From NCBI GenBank assembly GCA_027311125.1, contig DAICZO010000463.1, positions 1 to 14,834 of the forward strand: a stretch of 14,834 nt of DNA, in the 5' to 3' direction. The notes under the pieces were generated by a model. That model was not told the DNA's origin and made no database searches. It saw only the letters and a program-made list of their open reading frames with translations. Below, one piece after another: positions 1 to 5,599 of this stretch (its first letter is position 1; each line of letters begins with the position of its first letter). A program made the position numbers and the translations under genes. Origin of the DNA: Acidobacteriaceae bacterium. Lineage in GTDB: Bacteria > Acidobacteriota > Terriglobia > Terriglobales > Acidobacteriaceae.

Positions 1-297
1 CCATACTTCAACCCCTCCAACTTCAGTACTGCTAACCTCACCGGCTACGGAACCCTCCGCCGTAATAGCTTCTACGGCCCTGGCTTCACCAACGTAGACA
101 TGTCTATCGTCAAAGCCACCAACTTGAACCGCGGAGAACACCCCGTCAACTTCGAGCTGCGCGCTGATATGTTCAACATGTTCAACATCACCCAGTTCCA
201 GGCGCCCAACACCACCATCACCAGCAATCAGTTCGGCGAGATCACCACCACCTACCCGGCACGCATCATCCAACTCGCCGGTAAGCTGCGCTTCTAG
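1..297 (+). CDS. TonB-dependent receptor (Oar-like), C-terminal end only
   Basis: The reading frame is open from base 1 and stops at 295-297, giving the last 98 residues of a protein whose start is outside the window. The segment is rich in Asn, Phe, Thr and aromatic residues. It contains FELRADMFNMFNITQF and ends in ARIIQLAGKLRF. A Phe-terminated amphipathic last strand of this kind is the signature of an outer-membrane beta-barrel recognised by the BAM machinery. The wording (a MFNMFNITQFQAPNT-type segment, then FGEIT, then RIIQ.A.KL.F) matches the barrel end of the large acidobacterial TonB-dependent receptors that carry an N-terminal carboxypeptidase-regulatory-like domain. Substrate cannot be read from this fragment; uptake of plant polymers or siderophores is only a family-level possibility. 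A stem-loop follows 25 bases after the stop. Confidence 0.85.
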   Translation, partial: PYFNPSNFSTANLTGYGTLRRNSFYGPGFTNVDMSIVKATNLNRGEHPVNFELRADMFNMFNITQFQAPNTTITSNQFGEITTTYPARIIQLAGKLRF

Positions 298-322
298 CCG
301 TCCACCACCAACACTTAACCGC

Positions 323-351
323 AACGCCGAGAGGAGCATCCTCTCGGCGTT
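323..351 (+). terminator. Stem-loop behind the TonB-dependent receptor gene
   Basis: A perfect 12-base-pair stem (AACGCCGAGAGG at 323-334, its complement at 340-351) closes a 5-base AGCAT loop. The bases after it (GTCGCGTTAAAAC) are not a real T-tract, so it may be a weak or Rho-assisted terminator, or an mRNA 3' end stabiliser. The stem is symmetric, so it could also serve the minus-strand gene ending at 465. Confidence 0.6.
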
Positions 352-464
352 GTCGCGTTAAAACAACCCATCAGCATTCATCTGTCAGGTACAGCGTCTC
401 AAACACCAGTTCAGACCACAAAAACTCCACAAGCTGTCCACCCGATGTCCACACGCCAAACGCC

Positions 465-863
465 CTAAAGGAACTTCTTCAACAGGTCGGAAGCCATGCC
501 ACCCACCCCGCTGGCACCATCAGCCCCTCCATTTTGCGCAAAGTGAGCCATCACCAACGGCAGCACCGTCGTCAACGCAACCTGCACCACTTCTGGCGAA
601 ACGCCTGCATTTTCAGCAGTTTTCTCAATCAAACCCGTCCCGCTCAACCCCTGCTGCACCTGGTCCGTGGTCACCGCCGGCATCTCGCCATTCGCCATCG
701 CCGCCGCATGATCCCCCAGACCATTCTGCGCAAAGCTGCTGATCACTCCCTGAATCCCCTCCGGATGGCTCTCCAAAGCCGAAATCAATCCACCCATCAC
801 CTTAGCGTTATCTCCTTGCGCTGCTTCACCAGCCAGCGCGCCGACCATATCCAGTAATCCCAT
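465..863 (-). CDS. YidB/DUF937 family protein
   Basis: The product is 132 residues, small and Ala/Gly-rich, beginning MGLLDMVGALAGEAA. It resembles the YidB (DUF937) family, whose members share a short N-terminal helix, a middle segment with glycine-rich loops (here QQGLSGTGLIEKTAENAGVS, residues 70-89) and a helix of the type VQVALTTVLPLV. The biochemical role of YidB proteins is not settled, so no function is assigned. There is no signal peptide or cysteine. An ATG exists five codons further upstream, but the one at 861-863 is preceded by AGGAGG with a 7-base gap, which decides the start. The gene stands alone, with the TonB receptor end on one side and a 410-base non-coding stretch on the other. 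Confidence 0.75.
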   Translation of the reverse strand: MGLLDMVGALAGEAAQGDNAKVMGGLISALESHPEGIQGVISSFAQNGLGDHAAAMANGEMPAVTTDQVQQGLSGTGLIEKTAENAGVSPEVVQVALTTVLPLVMAHFAQNGGADGASGVGGMASDLLKKFL

Positions 864-1273
864 GGCAATCCTCCTCACAGCGTCAAATCGATCGTCCCAA
901 CCCGGAGTAAACCGGATTTTGAGACCCCATCACCATAGTCCATTCAGGCATGTTTCTTCACCCAATTCGTCAACAATTAATCGTCTACCGCTCCCGCAAC
1001 CAACCACCCGATACCACCAAAACCCAATTTCCGCAAACGCACGTCGCTGGCCAAACCCCTGATCGTTGCCACAGCCATAGCTGATCATCCACCGCTCGAT
1101 CATTCGTAAGTCATTTCATTCGAAGACTTTGCGGGTAAACCCTTTGTTTTGAAGACTTTGACGCAGAAGTCCTAGCCTAAAGCCTTTAGATAGAAGACTT
1201 TGACGTAAAACAGGGGGAGAGGGGGTACCATTTCAGTTTGCCTCCACCCACCTCCAGCGGAGACAATGGCGCC
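864..1273. other. Non-coding stretch between the YidB-like gene and ridA
   Basis: This 410-base gap has no credible reading frame; the short open frames in it lack codon bias and ribosome binding sites. The left half (about 864-1100) is C- and A-rich and I see nothing specific in it beyond the Shine-Dalgarno of the minus-strand gene. The right half holds the triple repeat listed separately. It is followed by a purine run (CAGGGGGAGAGGGGGTACC, 1211-1229) that ends about 45 bases before ridA. No convincing -35/-10 pair for ridA was found. Confidence 0.7.
1107..1205. repeat. Three degenerate copies of a 27-28-base intergenic repeat
   Basis: Three units align end to end at 1107-1133, 1136-1163 and 1178-1205. 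They share TAA at the start, CTTT or ATTT near base 7-10, and a nearly constant end GAAGACTTTG(A)CG. Units B and C differ only in the middle. Between B and C sits GAAGTCCTAG, which resembles part of a further half unit. Unit A is an imperfect palindrome, with AAGTC near its start facing GACTT near its end and TTC facing GAA inside, so the units could fold as hairpins. This resembles extragenic palindromic repeats. From memory I associate very similar sequence next to GGTACCCCCTCCCCC-type runs with acidobacterial intergenic regions, but that is recollection and was not searched. Confidence 0.7.
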
Positions 1274-1675
1274 ATGACTACCAACCACAAAACCGCCATC
1301 GCCACGCCGCAAGCCCCCGCAGCCATCGGCCCCTACTCCCAGGCCATCCGCGTAGGCGACACCATCTACACCTCCGGCCAGGTAGCCCTGGACCCCGCCA
1401 CCGGCCAAATGGTACCCGGCACCATCACCGAACAGACCACCCGGGTCCTCGAAAATCTCAAAGCCGTGCTCGCCGAGGCTGGCCTCGACCTTGCCCACGT
1501 CGTCAAAACCACCGTATTCCTCAAGACCATGGCCGACTTTGCCGCCATGAACGAGATCTACGCCCGCTATCTCGCCCCCGAAGGCGTCGTTCCACCCGCC
1601 CGCTCCACCGTCGCGGTAGCCGCCCTGCCCAAAGATGCTTTGGTAGAGATCGAAGTCATCGCCAAACTAACGTAG
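1274..1675 (+). CDS. ridA: RidA family enamine/imine deaminase
   Basis: The 133-residue product belongs to the RidA/YjgF/UK114 family. It hydrolyses reactive enamine or imine intermediates (such as 2-aminoacrylate from PLP enzymes) to ketoacids plus ammonia in the cytoplasm, usually as a trimer. Visible hallmarks are AIGPYSQAIRVG (residues 17-28), the IYTSGQVALDP strand (31-41), VVKTTVFL (77-84), PPARSTV with the substrate-binding Arg110, and the terminal LPKDALVEIEVIA. Together they cover the whole family length. A TTG 12 codons upstream keeps the frame open, but the ATG at 1274 gives the usual family length, so it is preferred; its ribosome binding site is weak (GGAGA about 9 bases away). 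It lies 82 bases ahead of msrB on the same strand. Arg110 marks the catalytically active RidA type rather than the Rid4-7 groups, in which this Arg is often missing. Confidence 0.92.
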   Translation: MTTNHKTAIATPQAPAAIGPYSQAIRVGDTIYTSGQVALDPATGQMVPGTITEQTTRVLENLKAVLAEAGLDLAHVVKTTVFLKTMADFAAMNEIYARYLAPEGVVPPARSTVAVAALPKDALVEIEVIAKLT

Positions 1676-1757
1676 ATAAGCACTTACCTGTCACCCCGGG
1701 CCAAAGTAACCCCGCTCGTTCCCCGGCATCTAATCCAGTATGAGGAGATCCACCACG

Positions 1758-2174
1758 ATGGCCGAAACCGTCAGCACCCCCGCCACCAAAGTCCACAAAA
1801 CCGATGCAGAGTGGCGTCAGCTACTCACGCCCGAGCAGTTCCACATCATGCGCGAGAAGGGAACCGAACGCCCCTTCACCGGCGCCTTGGTTGGCAACCA
1901 CGAAGAGGGTATCTACCACTGTGCCGGATGCCAGGCCCCGCTCTTCACCTCCGACAAGAAGTTCGAGTCAGGTAGTGGCTGGCCCAGTTTCTGGCTGCCG
2001 GTCTCCCCGGAAGCCATTCAGGCGCACGAGGATAATACGATGGGTATGCGACGGGTAGAAGTGACCTGTGCGACCTGTGGAGCCCACCTGGGGCATGTAT
2101 TCCCCGATGGCCCCCGCCCCACCGGCATGCGCTACTGCATCAACAGCGCTTCGCTGGACTTTACGCAAAAATAG
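1758..2174 (+). CDS. msrB: Peptide methionine-(R)-S-oxide reductase MsrB
   Basis: The 138-residue cytoplasmic repair enzyme reduces the R form of methionine sulfoxide in proteins, normally with thioredoxin. Two zinc CxxC pairs are present (Cys55/Cys58 in YHCAGC and Cys104/Cys107 in VTCATCGAH), as are GHVFPDGP (112-119) and the catalytic Cys127 in RYCINSASL. The position that carries the resolving Cys in many MsrB proteins (SGCGWPS in E. coli) is Ser73 here (SGSGWPS). These five cysteines are the only ones in the protein, so no resolving cysteine is left. The ATG at 1758 is preceded by GAGGAG with a 10-base gap; an in-frame ATG at 1740 overlaps that site and is rejected. There is no signal peptide. 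MsrA is not nearby. Confidence 0.95.
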   Translation: MAETVSTPATKVHKTDAEWRQLLTPEQFHIMREKGTERPFTGALVGNHEEGIYHCAGCQAPLFTSDKKFESGSGWPSFWLPVSPEAIQAHEDNTMGMRRVEVTCATCGAHLGHVFPDGPRPTGMRYCINSASLDFTQK

Positions 2175-2224
2175 GACGTATCTCACTGAATTGACTACGT
2201 GAGTCGTCATGAAAAACAGGAAAG

Positions 2225-2263
2225 ACCCCAGCCGCTCGAACCTATGTTCGGCGCGGTTGGGGT
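2225..2263. terminator. Bidirectional terminator between msrB and rpmB
   Basis: An 11-base-pair stem (ACCCCAGCCGC at 2225-2235 against GCGGTTGGGGT at 2253-2263, one G-T wobble) is extended by an inner CGAAC/GTTCG stem around a CTAT loop. TGTTTCTT follows on the plus strand. On the minus strand the hairpin is followed by CTTTCCTGTTTTT. It therefore fits intrinsic termination of both msrB (plus) and rpmB (minus), which converge here. Confidence 0.8.
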
Positions 2264-2293
2264 GTTTCTTATTGCTGAATTTCCGGGTGTAGC

Positions 2294-2482
2294 CTAGCCT
2301 TTGACGATCTTGCCGGTCTTGATGCAACCGGTGCAGACGCGCATGCGCTTGCTGGCACCGTTTACCTGGGCCTTTACGGGCTGCAGGTTCACGTTCCAAC
2401 GACGGCGGGTGGTGTTGTGGGCGTGCGAAATATTGTTGCCGAACTGCGGGCCTTTGCCGCAGAGATCACATTTTTGTGCCAT
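2294..2482 (-). CDS. rpmB: 50S ribosomal protein L28, zinc-binding (C+) form
   Basis: The 62-residue product is basic and spans the full L28 length. It starts MAQKCDLCGKGPQFGNNISH and ends CTGCIKTGKIVKG. Two CxxC pairs (Cys5/Cys8 and Cys50/Cys53) mark the C+ version, which binds one zinc ion; many bacteria also or instead have a C- paralogue used under zinc limitation. The ATG at 2480-2482 has GGAG 9 bases before it and gives the canonical N-terminus; an in-frame ATG five codons upstream is not needed. It lies downstream of tRNA-Val on the same strand with 83 bases between them, and appears to share that promoter. A strong terminator lies about 30 bases beyond its stop. Confidence 0.96.
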   Translation of the reverse strand: MAQKCDLCGKGPQFGNNISHAHNTTRRRWNVNLQPVKAQVNGASKRMRVCTGCIKTGKIVKG

Positions 2483-2565
2483 GACGAAATGCTCCAATCT
2501 CGAATCGCAGAGGACTTCCGGAGTTCAAGCCTGATCGAGAAGATCTTCAATCAAAGCCGCGGAAG

Positions 2566-2642
2566 TGGTAGGCACGAGCGGATTCGAACCGCTGACCTCT
2601 ACCGTGTCAAGGTAGCGCTCTAACCAACTGAGCTACGCGCCT
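2566..2642 (-). tRNA. tRNA-Val (GAC anticodon)
   Basis: Read on the minus strand, 77 bases fold as a full cloverleaf. The acceptor stem is AGGCGCG against CGTGCCT (one G-T). The D arm is GCTC/GAGC. The anticodon stem CTACC/GGTAG encloses the loop TTGACAC with anticodon GAC. The T arm AGCGG/CCGCT encloses TTCGAAT. The discriminator A is followed by a genomically encoded CCA (plus-strand TGG at 2566-2568). The anticodon GAC reads valine codons GUC and GUU. Confidence 0.96.
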
Positions 2643-2656
2643 GCGTGCGTCATATC

Positions 2657-2685
2657 AGTCTAACCGCAATTGGCTCTGAGGGCAA
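2657..2685 (-). promoter_or_regulatory. Probable sigma-70-type promoter of the tRNA-Val/rpmB unit
   Basis: On the minus strand, TTGCCC (2680-2685) and TAGACT (2657-2662) are separated by exactly 17 bases. The -10 box lies 14 bases before the tRNA 5' end, so transcription would start just ahead of the tRNA with a very short leader, as is common for tRNA genes. The call rests on match to consensus and position only. Confidence 0.55.
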
Positions 2686-2726
2686 ACGTTGATGCCCGAG
2701 ATCATTTACGATCAGGAAGAGCAACC

Positions 2727-3299
2727 GTGCCATTCCTCAGCCAATTCCGTGCCGCTCCTAACATTCTCACACTGATGCGGCTCTTTATTATCCCATTTCT
2801 GGTCATCGAGATTCTGGATGCGCACTTTAAAGCTGCGTTTGCCTTGTTTATTCTGGCTGGCCTGAGTGATGGACTGGATGGTCTGCTGGCGCGCTGGCTG
2901 AGTCAGCGCACCACGTTGGGGCTGTATCTCGATCCCATCGCCGACAAACTGATGCTGAGCACTCTGTTCGTGGTTCTGACCCACGTAGGGATGATGCCTC
3001 GGTATGTGACGGTGCTGGTGTTTAGTCGCGATCTGGGTATTCTCCTGATTGCGACGTTACTGTTTGCGACCGGGGTTTTGCGCGACTTCCAGCCTAGTTT
3101 GCTGGGGAAACTCAATACCTTGACGCAGATTCTGGGGTTGACGGCGGTGTTGTGTGAGCGGGTTTTTGTTTCGGTGCCTCTGGGTGGGGTGCGGGATGGA
3201 TTGGTGCGGGCGATTGCGGTGCTGGCGCCAGTTTCGGCGGCGCAGTATGCGTGGATTGTGATTCGGCGCATCAATGCGGCGCATCCGCAAGCGGTGTAA
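2727..3299 (+). CDS. pgsA: CDP-alcohol phosphatidyltransferase, probable phosphatidylglycerophosphate synthase (PgsA-like)
   Basis: This 190-residue integral membrane enzyme transfers a phosphatidyl group from CDP-diacylglycerol to an alcohol, releasing CMP. The complete CDP-alcohol phosphotransferase motif D-x2-DG-x2-AR-x8-G-x3-D-x3-D is present at residues 48-73 (Asp48, Asp51, Asp69, Asp73), which bind the metal and CDP. It is preceded by APNILTLMR and surrounded by hydrophobic helices consistent with six membrane spans. Size and the YLDPIADK ending fit PgsA, which makes the precursor of phosphatidylglycerol; a CMP-forming cardiolipin synthase is the main alternative. I chose GTG 2727 because AGGAAG lies about 8 bases before it and PNILTLMR then falls near residue 11. 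A TTG at 2670 would add 19 poorly hydrophobic residues overlapping the tRNA promoter. Confidence 0.82.
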   Translation: MPFLSQFRAAPNILTLMRLFIIPFLVIEILDAHFKAAFALFILAGLSDGLDGLLARWLSQRTTLGLYLDPIADKLMLSTLFVVLTHVGMMPRYVTVLVFSRDLGILLIATLLFATGVLRDFQPSLLGKLNTLTQILGLTAVLCERVFVSVPLGGVRDGLVRAIAVLAPVSAAQYAWIVIRRINAAHPQAV

Positions 3300-3305
3300 G
3301 GGGAG

Positions 3306-3464
3306 CTATTCTTCGGCTGGGGCGTCGGCTGTTTCTTCTTCGATTGCCATGTCGTTATACTCAATGGAATCAAATACTTCGCCGCAGTTTTGGCATTCAA
3401 CGAATTCGATATCGTCCTCGCGGGCGACAACTTTGACGATGGGATGTTTGCAGGGGGGAGTCAT
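3306..3464 (-). CDS. Small CxH/CxxC zinc-ribbon protein of unknown function
   Basis: The frame from the ATG at 3464 encodes 52 residues beginning MTPPCKHPIVKVV. Cys5 and His7 (CKH) and Cys24 and Cys27 (CQNCGE) could form one zinc site. The tail is strongly acidic (EEETADAPAEE). I do not recognise a named family and assign no function. Support for the gene: a good promoter lies just upstream (separate entry), the metal-ligand pattern is coherent, and it ends 6 bases from pgsA with no overlap. Against: no Shine-Dalgarno is visible in the short leader, and earlier in-frame ATGs extend upstream through the promoter, which makes them unlikely. It converges on pgsA and diverges from iscR. Confidence 0.6.
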   Translation of the reverse strand: MTPPCKHPIVKVVAREDDIEFVECQNCGEVFDSIEYNDMAIEEETADAPAEE

Positions 3465-3489
3465 TGGTTTGGGGAGTGTATTGACAAGG

Positions 3490-3518
3490 ATTCTGCCCGT
3501 ACGCAGAGTGCTTGTCAA
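3490..3518 (-). promoter_or_regulatory. Probable promoter of the zinc-ribbon gene, inside an inverted repeat
   Basis: On the minus strand a perfect -35 TTGACA (plus-strand 3513-3518) is followed after 17 bases by CAGAAT (3490-3495). Transcription would start about 20 bases before the ATG at 3464. The same segment is enclosed by a perfect 9-base inverted repeat, ATTGACAAG (3480-3488) and CTTGTCAAT (3511-3519). Because of this symmetry a second -35 TTGACA (3481-3486) points the other way, towards iscR, with a weaker CAGAGT (3504-3509) after 17 bases. Confidence 0.55.
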
Positions 3519-3596
3519 TCCACTTTGCCACACTTTGGCGTTTTGACGCAGCAAAATTCGCGGTACGTTTGTGGTGAAATGCGTGGCAAAGTCCGG

Positions 3597-3644
3597 TTGC
3601 GCGCCCTGCGTTCTGGAAGTACACTATCTAGGACTGGAAGAGTC
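3597..3644 (+). promoter_or_regulatory. Probable iscR promoter with an IscR-like operator at the start site
   Basis: TTGCGC (3597-3602) and TACACT (3620-3625) are 17 bases apart and lie ahead of iscR. The expected transcription start falls at about 3632, exactly where a palindromic core GACT-GGAAG-AGTC (3632-3644) begins. The E. coli IscR type 1 operator has the core GACT-N5-AGTC; three of the four outer bases on the right side (GGC, then a T) also fit its pattern, while the left flank fits poorly. Placement over the start site suits repression of iscR by its own [2Fe-2S] product. Prediction from sequence only. Confidence 0.5.
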
Positions 3645-3682
3645 GGCATTCGATTCGATCGTTCCCTGGGATTTGCGCTCAC

Positions 3683-4162
3683 ATGCTACGCCTGACCAAA
3701 AAAGCGGACTACGGACTGATGGCTCTGAAGTATCTGGCGGAGCAGTCTGCGTTCGACGCCGAGGGCAAGGCGCAAAGTGCGAAGGACATTGCGGAGGCGT
3801 ACCACATTCCTCCTCAGTTGCTGGCGAAGATTCTGCAGACGTTGGCGAAGGCAGGTCTGCTGGTATCGCATGCGGGTACCAACGGTGGTTATGCGCTGGC
3901 GCGGCCGTCGAGCGAGATTACGGCGTTTGAGGTGATCCGGGCGATCGACGGACCACTTTTTATCACCAGTTGCATCACGATACACGGAACATGCGACCTG
4001 GCAGGGCATTGCACCATCAAAGAACCACTACGCAAGGTGAACGACAGCATCAAGGATTTATTGAGCGGTATCCGCATCTCGGATCTGATCGAGCCGGTGG
4101 ATGCCGAGCACTCTGGAACGGACGCCCCGGTGGGCGGCGGTCTGGTCAGTATCGCGGTTTAG
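3683..4162 (+). CDS. iscR: Rrf2-family iron-sulfur cluster regulator IscR
   Basis: This 159-residue DNA-binding protein has a winged helix-turn-helix starting MLRLTKKADYGLMALKYLA, including the GTNGGYALARP wing (65-75) and AFEVIRAIDG (81-90) typical of Rrf2 proteins. Three cysteines (Cys97, Cys104, Cys110, spaced C-x6-C-x5-C) can hold an Fe-S cluster. E. coli IscR has C-x5-C-x5-C plus a His ligand three residues after the last Cys; here that position is Lys113, though His101 and His109 are nearby. Position at the head of the isc genes makes IscR the best name; SufR/NsrR-like sensing is a lesser alternative. It is likely autoregulated through the palindrome at its promoter. The ribosome binding site is weak (GGGA 11 bases away). 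A 59-base gap leads to iscS. Confidence 0.88.
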   Translation: MLRLTKKADYGLMALKYLAEQSAFDAEGKAQSAKDIAEAYHIPPQLLAKILQTLAKAGLLVSHAGTNGGYALARPSSEITAFEVIRAIDGPLFITSCITIHGTCDLAGHCTIKEPLRKVNDSIKDLLSGIRISDLIEPVDAEHSGTDAPVGGGLVSIAV

Positions 4163-4221
4163 CAGGAACGACTTAACGCAGCACGGCACAACAGCCATAA
4201 CAAGTTCAGGAGCAGATGACA

Positions 4222-5514
4222 ATGAGCAATGAGATGAGCAACAACGGAGTGGTCGTCACTGAGTCGGCCACGCCGCTTCCAGAGGGCGTACACCTGCCGA
4301 TCTACATGGACAACCATGCCACCACTCCAATGGACCCTCGGGTTCTGGAGGTGATGCTGCCGTATTTCGGCACCAAATTTGGCAACGCAGCCAGCCGCAA
4401 CCATGCCTTTGGCTGGGAGGCAGAGCAGGCGGTAGAGAAGGCACGGGAGCAGGTGGCCAAGCTGATTGGCGCTACGGCCAAGGAGATCATCTTCACCAGC
4501 GGCGCGACCGAGTCCAACAACCTGGCGATCAAGGGTATTGCGGAGATGTACCGCGAGCGTGGCAACCACATCATCACGCAGGCGACGGAGCACAAGGCGG
4601 TTCTGGACACCTGCAAGAAGCTGGAGAAGCAGGGCTACCGCGTGACCTACCTGCAGCCGCAGCCGGATGGGCTGATTTCGCTGAAGGAGCTGGAAGAGGC
4701 GATGGTGACGGAGGGTCCGGACAAGACCATTCTGGTGACGATCATGTACGCGAACAACGAGATCGGAGTGATCCAGCCGATTGCCGAGATCGGCAAGCTC
4801 TGCCACGCGAAGGGCATCCTGTTCCACACCGATGCGGTGCAGGCGGTGGGCAAGATTCCGGTGGACGTGCAGAAGGACAACATCGATGTGCTCTCACTGA
4901 CGGCGCATAAGATCTATGGGCCGAAGGGTGTGGGGGCGCTGTATGTGCGTCGTCGCAACCCGCGGGTCCAGATCTCGGAGCAGATCAACGGCGGCGGCCA
5001 CGAGCGCGGTATGCGCAGCGGCACGTTGAATGTACCGGGCATTGTTGGCCTGGGTGCAGCGGCTGAGATCTGCATGAACGAGATGGAAGCCGAGGGCAAG
5101 CGCGAAGCTGAGCTACGCGACTACCTGAAGGCCAAGCTGGAAGCTGCGCTGGACTATGTGCAGGTGAACGGCACGATGGAGCACCACCTGCCGGGCAATC
5201 TGAACATGAGCTTTGTGTACGTTGAAGGCGAGTCGCTGCTGATGGGCATCAATGATATTGCGGTCAGCTCTGGCTCTGCCTGTACGTCGGCCACACTGGA
5301 ACCCAGCTATGTGCTGAAGGCTCTGGGTCTGGGCGATGAGGTTGCTCATTCGTCGATCCGGTTCGGTCTGGGCCGCTTCAACAACAAGGCTGAAGTCGAC
5401 TATGTGTCGGACAAGCTGATCGATGTGGTGTTGAAGCTGCGTGAGTTGAGCCCGCTGTACGAGATGGTGAAGGAAGGCATTGACCTGACCAAGATTGAGT
5501 GGGCAGCGCACTAA
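4222..5514 (+). CDS. iscS: Cysteine desulfurase IscS
   Basis: The PLP enzyme of 430 residues converts L-cysteine to L-alanine and passes the sulfur as persulfide to IscU and other acceptors. Visible landmarks are YMDNHATTPMDPRV (28-41), the cofactor-stacking His124 in ATEHKAV, HTDAVQAVGK (202-211), the PLP lysine Lys230 in LTAHKIYGPKG, RSGTLNVPGI (265-274), and the catalytic Cys354 in SSGSACTSA on a long loop (group I desulfurase). The C-terminus IDLTKIEWAAH matches the E. coli tail used in IscU docking. It is about 26 residues longer than E. coli IscS because of an N-terminal extension. ATG 4222 lies 9 bases after AGGAG; the ATG at 4216 is only 3 bases from it, so 4222 is preferred. Confidence 0.97.
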   Translation: MSNEMSNNGVVVTESATPLPEGVHLPIYMDNHATTPMDPRVLEVMLPYFGTKFGNAASRNHAFGWEAEQAVEKAREQVAKLIGATAKEIIFTSGATESNNLAIKGIAEMYRERGNHIITQATEHKAVLDTCKKLEKQGYRVTYLQPQPDGLISLKELEEAMVTEGPDKTILVTIMYANNEIGVIQPIAEIGKLCHAKGILFHTDAVQAVGKIPVDVQKDNIDVLSLTAHKIYGPKGVGALYVRRRNPRVQISEQINGGGHERGMRSGTLNVPGIVGLGAAAEICMNEMEAEGKREAELRDYLKAKLEAALDYVQVNGTMEHHLPGNLNMSFVYVEGESLLMGINDIAVSSGSACTSATLEPSYVLKALGLGDEVAHSSIRFGLGRFNNKAEVDYVSDKLIDVVLKLRELSPLYEMVKEGIDLTKIEWAAH

Positions 5515-5523
5515 GATTTTTTG

Positions 5524-5546
5524 GCGCGTTGCCGATGGTGACGCGC
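5524..5546 (+). other. Stem-loop in the iscS-iscU gap
   Basis: GCGCGT (5524-5529) and ACGCGC (5541-5546) can pair across an 11-base loop, just after the iscS stop and a TTTTTT run. No T-tract follows on the plus strand, so this is not a typical terminator. It could mark an mRNA processing site or protect the iscRS message. A second hairpin sits in the next gap. Confidence 0.35.
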
Positions 5547-5599
5547 TGTCGGTAGTCCGAACAGGTTTAGTTACAAATTTAGTTTCAAGGAGAAACGAC

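Noticed and set aside
534..1062. Plus-strand open frames opposite the YidB-like gene and in the following gap
   Set aside because: They lack ribosome binding sites, have odd His/Arg-rich composition, and the first is antisense to a well-supported gene.
1107..1205. CRISPR array
   Set aside because: The three units are degenerate and almost contiguous, spacers are 2 and 14 bases, and there are no cas genes.
2175..2730. Replication origin at the skew change
   Set aside because: No DnaA-box clusters, AT-rich unwinding region or dnaA/dnaN/gyrB genes are visible; only the base skew points to it, so it is kept as a finding rather than a feature.
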